A stretch of DNA of 64,000 nucleotides, taken from NCBI GenBank assembly GCA_948470475.1, contig OX419337.1:20578806-20642805 (forward strand), read 5' to 3'. The DNA comes from Galaxea fascicularis. Its lineage: Eukaryota; Cnidaria; Anthozoa; Scleractinia; Euphylliidae. The notes under the pieces were generated by a model. The model did no database searches. It saw nothing but the letters and a program-made list of their open reading frames with translations, and was not told the origin of the DNA. Shown here one piece after another: positions 11,540 to 25,599 of the stretch; positions within the stretch are counted from its first letter, which is position 1, and every line of letters starts with the position of its first letter. The translations under genes were made by a program, and so were the position numbers.

Positions 11540-12430
11540 ATAGGGCTTAATGAACAGGTTACAACTTTCCTCTAAAGAAGAAACGACAGAGAAGAAGGAA
11601 CAATTAAGAATAAACATACAAACGCCTTCGCTTTTATACTTTGGCTAAAATAAAACTTGAACTTCCTTGTAAGGTTTGTGTCAAACCTCATTACGATTTT
11701 CAACTTTTATGAGAAAGGGAAATGACCTTAGCACAAAAGATGCTAGGAAGAACTAACAACAGGAGGGGAATGTGTGTTATACATTTATCCATCTGAAAAC
11801 CTGTATTCGATCAGTTAAATATCTACGTGCTATATACATCTTGATGTAATACATAAAGGACTAAAAAGGCCATACAAATGTTGAGGGATCAAAACGTCGG
11901 ATGAAAAAAATAAAGATGGCGGTTGGGCATAATTATTTTTAATAACTAGCGAGTCTAGAGAGGAAGTTTCAATTTGCTTCTCAGCGACAAAAATAACGTT
12001 GTTGTTGTTTTCGCACCTGTTCGTAGTGACGGTCATTCCACAATTATTAGAAAAACCAAACTTTCGCTTGTTGTGAGTATAAAGCGAAGGTCAAAACACC
12101 CTGTTATTCCGTTAACATTCGATAGAGAGATACTTCAAGTATTCCCTCTTTTGACACTTTATTTAAATAACATGAATATTTTTCAAAAGGACGATCGCTT
12201 TATCCTGATAACGATTTTTGTTTTTGTCGGGTAAGCAGTCTCCGGTTATATTCGTTTCAGGGGTGATTTTGAGAAAATAGCTCGGGCAATTTCCTCTTAC
12301 GCCCGTATTCCTGTCAAAGGAGCCGATAATTTCCATCCTGATATTTTGTTCCTTTCTCTTCCGTTGTGGAAAACAGTCGTGAAATCGAGGAATCAAAAAT
12401 GTTAAAAATGTTCATCCCGTTGAAACCGAA
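11540..12430 (+). repeat. diverged direct repeat, copy B
   Basis: Second copy of the unit at 6810-7960. It has the same order of landmarks, including AGAGAGGAAGTTTCAATTTG at 11957-11976, the TTTCAGGGGTGATTTTGA block near 12257-12274, and the GTTGTGGAAAACAGT block near 12363-12377. Confidence 0.65.
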
Positions 12431-13139
12431 TTGTGGTAAAACTTGGGCGGCTATTAAGCGTTTTCGCCATGCATGTCCCAGGTGTTGCTCTAGCTGTTAA
12501 TGAAAGTTAAGGTTGTCATTCTTGCAAATTTCGTTTGTGTCAATCAGACTGTTACTTCAAACTCAAAGCTGGATTTTGACAATTCCAGGTTTTTGAAATG
12601 CTCTTTTTTGTTTTGTTTTTCTTATTGCTACCTTTGTTTACATTATATGTGGGCCTTCTGCGGTATAGAAAATTTTATAAAATGGATCCTCAAACGTGTT
12701 GCTAATCAGGAAAGTTAAGGTTCCCATATTTTAAATTGTGCTTGTCTGTGTTTAAATACATGAAAGATGTTTTTGCATCTTCAAATGGGAACTCGGAAAA
12801 AATCCGAGCCCCTGTGTTTGTGTTAATCAGTTATTAGTTCAAAGTTTTTATGGGCTTTAAGGATTCTAGGTTTTTTAAACGCTCCATCTAAAGGGGAAAA
12901 CTCTAGTGAGTATGATCATCTGCGTTGTCACAACGGTATATCTTTATATGCGATCGTTTTAGTTTCATGTGAAAGTCAACCGAATACTTTGAATAAACAA
13001 TAATATGATTTCTTAGCGTATATGGAAAGATAGCAGACGCACCTGCAAGAGTCGTTTAACTGTTAGCTGGCTGAATCATGATTTTCGATTAAGCAATGAC
13101 TAGAAGGCGAGCTAAAGACTCATCAGTTCAATACTAACC

Positions 13140-14050
13140 GACTGTTGGCTGAAATAAAACTTGAACTTGCTTGTAAAGTTTGTGTCAAACTTCATTATGA
13201 TTTACAAGTTTTATGACTGTGACAAATGGGAATTGTCTGGAAGAACTGAAAACTGGAGAGGGGTATGTGTTGTAGATTTATTCGTTGAAAAACCTGCAAT
13301 TAGCTTTAGTATAGTTGCGCTCTATATACTGATACATAAAAAACTCCCAAGGCCATAAAAATGTTGACTGCAGCTGATGTCGATCACATTAACTCAGGAG
13401 AGATTAAAACGATGAAAAAATAAAGATGTGCTTTTAGCCTTATTATTTCCTTTTAATGACCAGGGAGAACGTTTCAATTTCCTTCTCAGTCAAAAACATC
13501 ACGTTTTTGTTGCTTCAGCGCCTATTCATAGTGCTCTTTGCAAAATGATTCGAACATGCTACTGTTAACATTGGAATAGCGACAACTTAAAAAACACAAA
13601 CAAACTTTATTTGCTTGTTGATAGTATAAATCGAAGGTCAAAACGCCCGTATCACAACGATTTTGTCGAGTCCGTAGTCTCCGTTATTGGTTTCAGGAAT
13701 GATTTTGAGAAAATGCCTCGGGTAATCTCCTCTTAGGGCCGCATTCCTGTCAAGGGAGCCGATAATTTTCCATCCTGAAATTTTGTTGCTTTCTTCTCCG
13801 TCGCGAAAAACAGTAATGAAATGGAGCAGTAGAAAATATGATAAAACAGCAAGGCTCGTTCAGGCCGTTGGAACCGAATTGTAGTCAAAATGGAAGAAAG
13901 CTTCCTTCTCAGGGAATAGCCGTCTTAAAGTAAAGAAAATAAAAATTCACAATCAGTCAATGGAAACCAAGACGAGCAATGATATCAACATCAGCTGCCT
14001 TACACGCAGCTTCTCTGGAGCGTTGATGGTTACGCATTTTATTTTCCAGA
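13140..14050 (+). repeat. diverged direct repeat, copy C
   Basis: Third copy. It shares with copy B the stretch around AATAAAACTTGAACTT (13153-13168) and with copy A the terminal block from about 13925 to GCGTTGATGGTTAC. It is as diverged as the others, so the duplications are old. Confidence 0.65.
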
Positions 14051-15802
14051 GGGACTGATCAGTAGCTGTGATAACATACTATTTCAGTTAGGTGTAAGGT
14101 ACAACTGTACCACAATAAGGGCGCAGTATTTTTTCCCTTTAAACCCTATTAGTGTATACCACACAAGTGAATAGTGCTTTTGGCACGTTCTGATTGGTTA
14201 ACTCGGAGGTGATTAGCTAAGTACTATTTACCTCAGAGCAGCCGAAGAAAAACTGAAACTAGCTTCCTGTTTCGATTTCCGAGGAGGAAATTGTTCGAAA
14301 AAATGCTAGTTACTCAGCTTGTGTGGTATATACTAAAACAATTATTCTCGTCAGTGTCGGTAAAAGTGGTGGATATTTACTTTGCCGTTTTGCGGCTTGG
14401 CAAATATTCACCACTATTCAATGAATAATAGTTAAATATTTGCTTGTATCCAATTTCCCCCTTTCTCAAGTATGCAGGTCATTAGCTAATAACAAGAAAT
14501 TGTCCTGCTTATTGAACAAATTCTCCCAGCTTGTACCACAAGAATCAACAGGAGAACAGTGAGAAGTAAAATTATGCCTGTTGAAATCAGGGTCTAAAGG
14601 GCTTCATATGGCAGTGCAAACCTGTTTAAACTTTTTGATAGTGGTGCAAATTTTCAATAAGATGAAATGAACTCCTTTAAATTTTGGCAGTAGCTTGATT
14701 AAGGGGGCCATCTAGGCAGTGTCACCTAAAGGTTGGACCACTTATTGTAATAACTACAAGCGTAAGGACCATTTTAGCCCTCTGTTTTGTTGTTGTGGAA
14801 AAAAGTGAATTTTACCGTTTACGTGGAACTCAAAGCTGTGGGTTACTCATCTAAAGTAAAAGGAAATTAAAAAGGGTGTCTTTCTATGCATTTCTACCAA
14901 ACCCTTTTCGGCAGTAAAATATTATAGTGGCCATTTGTGTAATACCAAACCATGATTTTAATTTGTTAAAGCTACATTACAACAAGCTCACTGAAAAGTT
15001 TCATGAGGAACATCCTTTCAGCATGTTATTTTTAAAAGCAGAACATTTGTACTCTACATTTATCAGAATAGCCCATGGAATACAACCAAAAGGGGTGGCT
15101 CAGCTTTTATGATACCGTGTTTTGTGTACTGTATATGTGCCTGATTTAAAAAAAGCTACTCTTAATTTTGATGTTATGTTACCTTTAAACAGGTTGTGTT
15201 CTTTCTCAGTTCTTCAAATTCACGTTAATATTTTATGAAGAAGATAGAAACGATACGACTCCTGGAATAAACAAAACTAGAAAATATCCACATACACCCC
15301 CAGTTGCAACTTGAGCCGTTAGATATAAGCAACTGATTCACAGAGGAAACTACTCAGCTTAACTGGAATGGTAAGGGAGTTGAATGGTGTTAATTCAAAA
15401 ACAACAAAAAAATCTTTTGAGGGGAGGGGTGGTAGTATAGATTTCTTGACGAGATACTTGACAGTTTTTGCGAAATTTAAGACCAACTATCGCAATTTGT
15501 TTTTAACTGGTATGCCGTAATGTGTTTGCTTGTTTTATCTTTACGAGGAAAATAGCCTTCTAATTCTGTCGGTCAAAAGCAGTAACAACAGGATTGTATA
15601 ATTATGATAACGGAAATGCCGTGCGGTCAATGAGTGAGTGGAGCGGTGTAGCAGCTCTCGTAAGGTCTCACGAGATTGGCTTGCTACCCTTCTGGTGAAC
15701 AAAAGAACAAACAAGACAAACAATGGACCCGTGCTACGCTTGCTACCAGTTTGAGCTTGTGGGTGTGTTTACGCCGTCAGCCTTGCTTCCCATGGTTTTA
15801 CT
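14051..15802. other. no recognisable feature
   Basis: AT-rich, stop-rich sequence with no exon or element that I can support. Confidence 0.4.
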
Positions 15803-16041
15803 GGGCCCGGTTGTTCGAAAGCCGATTAACATAATCCAGGATTAGCGTAAACTTTGGCTGTAGTTTTTAACTATTGGATGAAAGTTGTTTTCGCTGCTTT
15901 TTGTTTTTCAAAATTGACATCCCCTAATCTAAAATTTTACAGAATATCGGCATTAAACAACGTTTGGGGAGAGAGAAATAAGCCCCTTGATTAATTTTTA
16001 ATCCTGGATTAGCGTTAATCGGCTTTCGAACAACTGGGCCC
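15803..16041. mobile_element. MITE with long terminal inverted repeats
   Basis: Left end GGGCCCGGTTGTTCGAAAGC and right end GCTTTCGAACAACTGGGCCC are near-perfect inverted repeats. The inverted match continues inwards through GATTAAC and ATCCAGGATTAGCG. About 240 bp, no coding capacity. I recognise this as a common anthozoan repeat type. Confidence 0.8.
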
Positions 16042-16304
16042 AAATAACGCAGAAAATAAAATTTACTGGCCAAGGGAAATAAATGGATTTATGTTGAGTG
16101 TGACATGTTTCATAAGTATCTTCCAATGTTGCTGTTGGGCAATTAGATTTTCCAGTGTTTAATTACTCACTCATAGTTTGAATGGGAAATTACAGGGAAA
16201 AAATTTGTCCAACATATTTAATTAGTTATACAGTTTGAGAGTAAACAATTATGGTTTCGTAAATTGACAAAATACTTGAACGACTGGAAAATTGCTCTCG
16301 TTTG

Positions 16305-16867
16305 TTAAGGCCGCCGCACACTAACCGATTTTTGTGCGGACGGACGAAGGATCTTCACTAGTCGGCTAGTGTGCGGTGAATTCAGACAAGTTTGCGACAA
16401 GATCGGAGCTTGTCGGGCGATATCTGACAGTGCTAGATCTCAAAATGTGTTGTCGGGTCTTGTCGGTCAGTGTGCATGAAGGAGAAAGCATGGCAGGAAA
16501 TTGCTACTGAAGCTCTTGAATTAAGTTGTTCAATACACCCTGTTCATTTAGTCTGGTTATGCAACTCTTAACCGATGTTGTTCTTGCGCTGCTGTTGGGA
16601 GACCTCTTTATCCTCTTTAGAAGAATCAAGATAATCAAAGCAAGTCTCAGTTTTTGCCACGTCAGTGGAATAGGCGCCGTTTTGATTAAGGATGAGTCGG
16701 CCCCAAGCCTTGACGCGGTTAGTTGGAACAAAAACTCGGCTAGTGTGCGGCAAGCTGATGGCCCGACAAATTTTAACCCGCAGTTAAAATTGCACAATAT
16801 TCGAGTTTTTTGTCATAGAATTCTGCAGTTCTACGACAAAAACTCGGCTAGTGTGCAGCGGGCTTTA
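16305..16867. mobile_element. 560 bp non-autonomous DNA transposon
   Basis: Inverted ends share CGCACACTA.CCGA..TTTTGT (left 16314-16335, right on the complement of 16836-16855) and start with TTAA-like sequence. The interior repeats the motif CGGCTAGTGTGCGG. Open frames at 16504-16921 in several phases do not resemble a transposase. Confidence 0.7.
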
Positions 16868-16963
16868 ATGTACTCTTCGCTGAATAATATATCTATAAAC
16901 GTTAGTCATATCAATGTTTAACAGGCTGTTCTTGTTTTGTCCCATTGGAGGGTATAACTTGGC

Positions 16964-19900
16964 TTAACACCACGTGCTCCATTTAGAATCCAGATAAAAG
17001 TCATCCCCAGACTCCGTGTCCGAGACCGAATCATCTTCCATGTCACGTGGTTCATTGCATTCGGAGCATGAATCGGAATCTTCGATGACGTAACTGTGAA
17101 TGGTGCAGAGTGGGTCCTGGAACCTAACTTGGTTGATACTGCCTTCGGAGCTACCGCTGGTTGCGCTGTCTATGCTCCTTGGGGTGCTTTCTGCGATGAA
17201 AGAAGAATTGCAAAAGTTTCTAGAGATCGTTTGTTGGCACCAAGGTAAAGGCAAAATTTATTCTGTCACTGTGGTAGCCTATTATGTCAAAAGAAGCTTC
17301 ATGACTTGTTCATCAATGATTGCCCATTCCTTTGATGCCACCAGAAGGTAATAATCGTAATTATAACAAAATACTTGCACATGATTGGCTATCACCAGCT
17401 ATGAATTTCACCCAAACAGGGCAATGTAATTGGACAGTATGCGCCATCGCTCGCGGGCTGGAAGAGGGCGGTGTTCTTTACTACGCATCTCGGGGTGAAA
17501 ACGTTTTCTTTCTTTTTTTTTTTTCCTGAAACGTTTTAATCATATTTCTTTCTCGAATTTTGTTATAGATACGATTAATTGATTAACAAATCGGATTTTG
17601 TTAATCACTCGTATGATTAAAGATCGAATTGGACTCCACTCAGTCATATTACCATTGTTAATATATATAGATTGGTAGCAACGATCAGTACAAAAGTAAA
17701 AGAGCTGGAAACCACTGTGAGCTACCTCAAGCTACCTTTGGCTCCAGATTAGGGACTAACCATCCCATCACGTTTGTAATGTTCCATCTCTGATTTATCT
17801 ATAGTACCTTTCGTAGAAAGTATGAGCAGTCCTAAGCAAGGGTATCTCCTGGAGTTAATATTACTAATCATCATCATTGTCATCATCATTATTATCACTT
17901 GTGTAAGTATCATCGTTCTCATTGTAAACATTATTATCGGACCATTACAAAAGTGATGGGGGGGGGGGGGGGGGGGAGGATGGAGATTTTTACCTATTCC
18001 TAGGTTTATTTATTTCTCTATGATTTATTTATTTTTTGCAAGTGCATAAATTTCTTTTTTCAACGTCTTCTTTTCACGATCTAATTGTGTGTTCTTTTCC
18101 CTTGTATGATTCTCTTTTTGGTGCCCCCATCCCCTCCCCCCCTCTCGTCTGCCGTCGCTTTTCTAATGGTCCGTCGCTTTTTTGTCGTTCACAGGGTTAT
18201 CTACTGGGGTTTGGAGTTGGACTATCATTAATAAAGGGGAAAACCTACCAGCTGACAAGCGAATTGCTTCAATAGAGACGTAAGAACTTGGAATAAATCC
18301 TTCTTTGCCATCCGCTCTCAAAATCCACCACCACTCTTGGTCGTCTCTGTTGAGAACAGTCACAACTTCTCCCCTTCGCACATCCAAATCATTCTCGTCG
18401 GCTGCATTAAAATCAAATAAAACCATCACAGCTTCATTTTCAAACTTCCGAAAATGTGTCACTTGAGCTTTCTGTCGACGGCGAAAAGTCTCTGGGGCTC
18501 TCCGATCCCAACGAATAAGCTCGGAAACCATCGACGTTGTTCGGTTATCGTCGGATAAGTCCTCAAGAGACGACGACACATGCCGAGCTCTTGATTTGTA
18601 CTTGTTTCCGCCGACCAGCGATTCATCGCTTCGACAGCGTTGCATAGAGGAAGAACTAAACTTTTCAACATATCTTGGCATATTGTCACCTTTGTTAGAA
18701 CTGTACGAATTTCGCGGATGTAACGAAGCAGTTTTTCCTTCGTCGTGGAAATAAACCCTAACGGGGCGAAATGTTCTTTCTCCATTCTTTTGCTCAGCAT
18801 TAGGAAAAAACCCACCCGTAACAAAGTCATTCTTACGTAGTACAGTACAATAATTAAACGGCAGGAAACCGCGTTTTCCTTTGTTGTTCACTGCAAAAAC
18901 CTTATTTTTCTCTCTGTAAAGAAGCAGGACTATTTCCCCCTTCTCTGCTTTTAAGTCCGTTGAATCAGTAGGGTCATATTTCCATAACACTCTGGCTTTG
19001 ATGTGCGCTGGTTCTGTTGGAGATGCTGCCGCAAGCCTTGACGCGAGCTCGGTTTTCGCTATGTCTGGAAGTGAGAATGGACTGTGGATTCCCGGGCTGT
19101 AGGCTTGACTAATACCACTATCACTATCATCATCTTGTTCCATATCCATTTGCATATCACCGCCTCCGGGTAGCAGAGGCTTCAGCGTTTGCAGTTTTCG
19201 CTTTCTTGCCTTTTTTAAGGTGTAAACTGCAAGAAAACAGACCGAGTTAAGTAACATACTGACCAGCACATCCAGAGATATATCTCTTACGATTACAGTA
19301 ATACGAATACACAGACATCCCTTATGAGGCAAATAAGGACTTAAGGTTTTAGCATCATTTGGATTTTTGCAGGGCAGAGTTGTTGGCCCTGCACCTAACC
19401 CCCAGCCTGGAGGACCAGGGTACTGTTTCGTCAGACCCCTCTCCTGCGGACCACGTATGGTTGAACCTGCCAGGAGCAAAAGGCTCCCCCGGCGTAGCTC
19501 CTACAGTAACACCACCACTTTCACGCAATTACCCTGCAGAACAGGTGTAACATTTGGAAGCGTACGAGAGCTGAGTATTCATGGGTTATGAACAAGGAGA
19601 ATGGGGAGATAAGCAAATGTTACCAAGGGGGTGGGTGTCAGGCAGAAAAACCCTTCTCCTATCCCACCGCCTTTGATTTGTCTCAACTCTCCAAAGATGG
19701 GGGTTTAATACACTAACAACTACTTCAACCATTGTTTCATTAAGGGCATATTGTTAGGAATCATATCTTGCCCTTCCTCAAGAGTCCATAATGTAGGGAA
19801 GATATCCGTTTATAAATATTTCTTTGTTATTCAAATGTCCCAACCACAGGAACAAAATACCCTTTGTTTCAATAACCAATGAGGCTCTGGTTGGCACATT

Positions 19901-22900
19901 AATGACAACAGGTGACGTCAGCGATATCTTCTCTTGTTACGTGTATCCTGAATGTACAACAACTTGACGGGCTATCACGCGATCGACCATCCAATCAGAT
20001 GTCCAAGATGGCGTCAATTTAAAGAAATTGCACAAAATATTTTATTGTCCTTAAAATTCTGATTTGGTAATTCGAAATCAAAAGCTTGTGGAAATATTAA
20101 AAACTATGGTCCAAAAGTACAAGGATAAAGTCGCAAAGTATAACCTTGCATGCCAACAAGCCCTCTACTGAGGGCTCGCGCGAGACTTATTTCGGACACG
20201 CGAAGCAAACCACCAGAGGATTGGGGCGAGGGCGTGATAACGCACAGATGTATTTTTTTTTCTCTTTCTTTGCATGGGGTTGTTAAAAATGACAATTTTG
20301 GCCACAATACAAGACACTAAAATGCCAAAAAGGAAACTAAAAGAACAACTCCAAGTTCAATATCAAAATGGAAACAGCAATATACGAACATTAAAAATCG
20401 TACGTGGGTGGCTGAAGTTGAATTATGTTGTTAAAACGACATCTAATTGTACAATGACAGGACAAAATGTTTCATCACCTGATATTTTGAAAGCACTGTG
20501 GTTTCATAAGTCTGGTTTAGTAATGGACTTCAAGGTTTGAATTTCGAATTATTTATGATTTCTCAATTTTCTCTGAGTCGATTGGACGAAGTGTTGAAAA
20601 ATTTAGTTCAAATCCCATTTTCTCCAATTTAATTCGCTAGAAAGTATTGATCTCTTCCCATACTCTCTTTATAAGATGTTAAACGTTTGAATAAATGAAA
20701 GAGATTGATAGAGCATTGCAGTGAACAAAAAACATGAAAACAAAAACCCATAAAAAACAATAATAACTGTGAACCAGTTTGCACTTAAAAAAGCTAGTGC
20801 GTGGCCTTACTCTCTAGCGAATCCTTTGGTTAGCTTATGCCATACAAGAATAACACTGATCACCGTTTAATGCCAGTAAGTCGCTTCTATTTCGCTCGAC
20901 AAAGAACAGAATCTTCGATAAACAAACGACGCGAGATATGGAGGTCGAATGAAGTGTGGAATGAAATAGTGACGTCATAAAATAGCATTCCTTATACCAA
21001 TGATATATGATATGAACAAATTTTCTTTCTCCCACACAGCATAGCCTTTTGCCTTTATCTAATCCCAATGTAACAACGACTTCCTATTTTCCATATTTCA
21101 GATTCTGAGAATGTAACTGTTTTCGGTTTTAGGTGTTAAACGCAAAGAGCGGTTTAGATGTGAAAATTACAGTGACTTTTGAATTTTAAAGCTCTTGATT
21201 TGCGTCACAATGCAGCTCTTTACAAAGTTTAAAATCTGTCAACTTAACCAAATACTCTAGACGGCTGAAATGACAGGACATATGATTGGTTGTTTTGGAA
21301 ATAGTGATAATATAATTGTTTTCATTATTTCCGTATATTTTTTGCTCTTGTTATCACCAAACTTGTCCCAGCGTAATATCCACAAACTATTCCTAATTGG
21401 CTGTGATGGGCCACTAAATCTCTTCAAGACTGAAGTTCAATTTTTGACACTACGTTGTAACTTTGAAGTTTATCGAGGCTTGGAACACATGAAAAAGGTC
21501 TCAAAATCACCGAAAATGGTTTGTTAAAGATAAAATTGGCGATCAAGCTATACAAATTTTAAAATAGTCGAAACATCCAAATTTCTGTAAAGAGCCGGGC
21601 TAGCAGACACTGTGCACATACACTCCCGTTTTTAACGACTGTTTCACTGTTGGTAAAAGTCCATTGTCAACTGTTTCCAAATGATAGTAATGGAAGGTAT
21701 GCAGCGCTAGTTAAGTGAACGTACGGCAATAGTTGCACCGATATTCATATAATAATGACTTGACAGTCATTAGATGAAACAAACAGAAGAGGTCAACCTG
21801 AAATACTCTATAGCCACTGAAATCGTCACGCTTTAAGATCTCATCCATGAACTCAAAAGTTGCCACCTATTTTAACTCTTTACACATGGTGAACAGCTGA
21901 GCACCAAAGGAAAGTCCAATTCTGCAATCACAATCTCGGATTTTATCCGCATACTAAAGAATTACAATTGGCTTAAACATCATATATAGGCGGACAATGG
22001 TGAATGGTTTTCATTCACTGTGAATTGACACACTATAAACTTTTGGCTCATGAGAAAATAAACTGCTTAACTACTGTAAACACCACTGAATTAATATCGC
22101 CAAAAGAAGAAAAGACCTGAGTGAAACCAATCTGCGAGCCTCACAGACACTCGCACCAGTTTTATGAAAAACGTTTCAGCATATCCCTTACCTACGGCCA
22201 GACAACACATAACTTAGAAATGAGAACAATTTGACGGGAATTGTCGCTGCTCGCTGCCGCTCCACGGAGACAAAAACCGAATAATGATGAACAGTGGTCT
22301 AGATGTTGAGTTGTTTTTCTGCTAAAGCCACCCGAATATCAACAGCTTCTGTAAAGCTTCCAGGAGGTCTAGACAAAAATCTATTCCTATCCTCTACGAA
22401 CCAATTGCAAGCTTAACGCTAATTGCTCTATTGACAATGTTACGCGATAAACACGAGTACTGCAACAATATCTATATAACGCAATAGCGTTTCCCAGCAA
22501 TAATGTATACATTTGCTTATTAAAAATCTACACATGCTTGAATAGACACAATTAACCCTTTCAGTTGCAGGAATGATCAAGAAGTAATTTCTACTTGTAA
22601 TAGCATTTTACTGTCAAGCAAACAGGTGATGAGAATAAAGAAAACAATCAATCAGAGGATTTGTTCGATTAAATACCAAACTCTCAGTACTAACATTATA
22701 AGAAATGTATGGCAGACGGTAAGGAGAATTGATATTGAGATCGTGGGAGTGAAAGAGTTCAACTAAAGAGTTTATTCCGTCAAATTCTCCCGCGTCCAAG
22801 TTAAGTTGAAGCTTCATTGCCTTGTTTCACAACATCGGAAACACATTTACAATCCCTGCTTTGAATAAAGTGTGAAAAAAAAAAAAGAAGCTTTTGTGTG

Positions 22901-25555
22901 GCTATTTGTTTTTGCCAGTTTCTCTTGGAGTTATATGCGATGAAGAAATTGCTCCCCCAATTCTTAGTGGCGGTTATAGTTTCGTACCAAGAAAAGGTAC
23001 TAAAGAAAAGGAAAATGCTTGGACGTTGACATTACAAATGATAACATTATTGCACTTGTGGCCATACTTTAATTGTCCGCAGGTTTGTAAGTTGACCCTT
23101 TACGAATTCTGCGAAAATTTCAATTGGACAATTTTGTGCAATTTGTGCTTATGATAACTCTCCTGTTTGTTTTCAGATATCTTTAGTGTTTAGTGAACTG
23201 AGAAATGTTTGCAGACATTTTCAAGAGTAGCGTCTGTCCGTGGGTTTGATAAAGATAGTTGCGCAGACAATGAGTCTAACATTGCTGACCATAAACCAAC
23301 TCTCTTCAACTAAATCTCAAGCAATGATTACAATAAATCTCATTCTTGTCTGTACATCGATTGCCCTGTGCCTCTATTACTGTAATATAGTGTAAGTTCT
23401 TGGACTGAAGCACAAAGTTCCTTGTATATCATACCTTCCAAACTGACTGCCAAAACAACTTATTTGTGCCGAAAACAAGTACTTCCCGAAAGTTATAACC
23501 GGCCCCCGCTGCAAAGAAGTTAAGTAAAATCGCTACATCTCACTGAAAATTCACAGAAATGCTTTAATGTTTGATTAGAACTTACACCTCAAATAAATAA
23601 TGTCATAAAGAGGCACCTTTGGAAATTGTTCAACCGAAAGAAGGATAAAACAAGAAATGAAAAAGAAAAAGTAATAAACAGTCACATTTTATCCTTAACA
23701 TATATGTCGTAGCGAAACGACTTTGTAGCAAAATGACTGGATACCCTTCTTGACAGCCTTGAAATTATTTTCACCACTAGACATATTCTCAAATGATTAG
23801 AAGCAAGAACCAACAGTTTTGCATCTCGACTCAAGAAGTGAACTGCTTTGAATACGGAAGCTGTCAGTAGTGAATTAACTTTGAAAGACAAAACCAATTC
23901 TAACATACAAAATGAACTGATAGGTAACGAAGAATAGAGTTGCTTCATTACTGGACAAATATTCCAAAACTTCCCTTTTTGCTCGCGGCATTGGCGTCTC
24001 CGTCGATGTACCGAAAAAAATGAGAGATAAACAAAATCGATATTTCAAAACAGATCAGTTTATGCCCGTGAAGTCGATCCTACGCAAACTGAGCTGACTG
24101 GAGAACGTTTCTTGAAATAATATCGGCGGCATATCGGAAATTTACGTTTTACAAAACAATATCAAGGTATCAAACTCATAGTTTATAAACAGATTTTGTA
24201 TCGCTTCAAAGTTTGCTTTCAAAATTAATCTTTCACACTTTTCCAAAGGTCATTCAGTTATTTCTTAAAGAATGATTAGTAACGGTGAACGTACGAAAAG
24301 ACAAGAATGTAGAGCAGAAGATGTGGTTGTCTCAAAGACTTCCTTAATTAATTTTCAAGTGTCAAAACCGGTACGGAAAACGTGTGGAGACAAATTGGCA
24401 AAGAGTTACAATATATTCAAATATATTGTCCACGTTCTAAGTGACTAATGTTAATTGCTGGGAACAGAATAGACCGGAAATAGCAAATATCAATTGGCTA
24501 ACATCAGCTATTTTTTCGATACTCAACTGCGCAGTAACTAAATCTTCATCATGCTTTCTTTGGATACGAAACGTGCTACGAATATATCGAGAAATCGGGG
24601 GAAGATTAAAGGAAGCTTTCACGTCAAATCTATGAAATTTAAATGACAATAATGTGTGACGTTCTTTTTAAGCCCACGTTTGCACGTACAAGGAAACGTT
24701 CTGCAAAATGTCATCTCAAAGATGCTATAAGTAAATTTTAGGAATATTTATCTCATCTAAACTGGCCAATTCTCGTTAACATTAATTTTACGGAAGTCAT
24801 TTTATATCTTTGTTTTGGTTATTTCTGTGCATTAACCTCCCATAACTTGCTGCGCGAATAACGACTTTTGATTTTAATTCCACACCAAATTTAAACTTCC
24901 AACGACTATTGCATGATTTCAGATTAATTTAAAAACCAAAAATTACACACTGCACAGCAAGATCTATTATGTTCCAGCGATTCGTGAATTGTAATTATAA
25001 TTTCCGCATGACTTTTGTCTGGGTAAAAACTGAGTATCTGAATTTTAAACATTTCTTTTGGCGGAAAAGGCAACCAAATCAACACAGTTTTGGAGATCTA
25101 TTCTTGTGTCAATATGGGACTCTGATTATTTATTTCACCTCTTTCAATTTGCTTTCGAGTGTCTGAATGATCGAAGTGCTTTGTCGACTATTTTTGGTCC
25201 TTTGGGAAAATACTACATATTTCATACTTAAACAAAACAACTTTTACGCTGTATATCAGCGGAGAGGCGAATTCGAAACGAACTGAATCAGAGGAGAAGC
25301 AAATTTGAAACGAACTGACAGGTGCAATGGACATCACGAAAACTTGACAATTTACGCGCAAAATGAAAAACAGAACCTGTTGAACGGACAATTTATGGCG
25401 ATCATTGTGACTCAGACGTTTCCCGATCTGTGAAACCTGTCTTTGCAACCGTTTACCAATGTGAATGTGGATTTCGGAAGGCTTCTACACACTTCAATAA
25501 TAGACAGTTGAAACATTTTCTTACCGTTTTCAAGGAAATCGCCATCGAAATCCAT
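16964..25555 (-). CDS. two-SH3-domain adaptor protein, Dlish-like, three exons
   Basis: Proposed exons are 25555-25525 (ATG, 31 nt, donor GTAAGA), 19226-18249 (acceptor TTGCAG, donor GTAGGT) and 17190-16964 (acceptor ATCGCAG, stop TAA). Phases agree and give 411 residues. Residues 11-30 are basic and 38-50 acidic. SH3-1 spans about 87-141 (ends GFLPFNYC) and SH3-2 about 276-332 (VLFDFNAADENDL, EWWW, GFIPSSYV). A serine-rich linker lies between them, and the acidic tail ends WSTWC. SH3 domains bind proline-rich ligands, so this is a cytoplasmic scaffold. The PFNYC ending and domain order recall Dlish of Fat/Dachs signalling, but that is inference. The last two exons are well supported. The first is inferred from phase and a strong donor across a 6.3 kb intron, so another 5' exon is possible. 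Confidence 0.72.
17946..17980 (+). repeat. poly-G tract in the SH3 gene intron
   Basis: About 20 consecutive G between the second and third exons of the SH3 gene. On the transcribed strand this is a C-run, and on the other strand it could form a G-quadruplex. Confidence 0.9.
19227..25524 (-). other. large first intron of the SH3 gene
   Basis: I see no further exon. A GC-richer patch near 19360-19520 looks repeat-derived. Small frames at 20274-20540, 22894-23154 (both plus) and 23682-23948 (minus) have no recognisable domain and are probably chance. Confidence 0.4.
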
Positions 25556-25599
25556 GTTGGTTGATTATCGCGATGCCAGCTTTCAAAAGAAACTAAAGA

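Noticed and set aside
18163..19479. SH3 frame read as one uninterrupted 438-residue protein
   Set aside because: The first ~85 and last ~20 residues lie outside a good acceptor (19226) and donor (18249) and have intron-like or repeat composition; the spliced model joins in phase to an acidic terminal exon.
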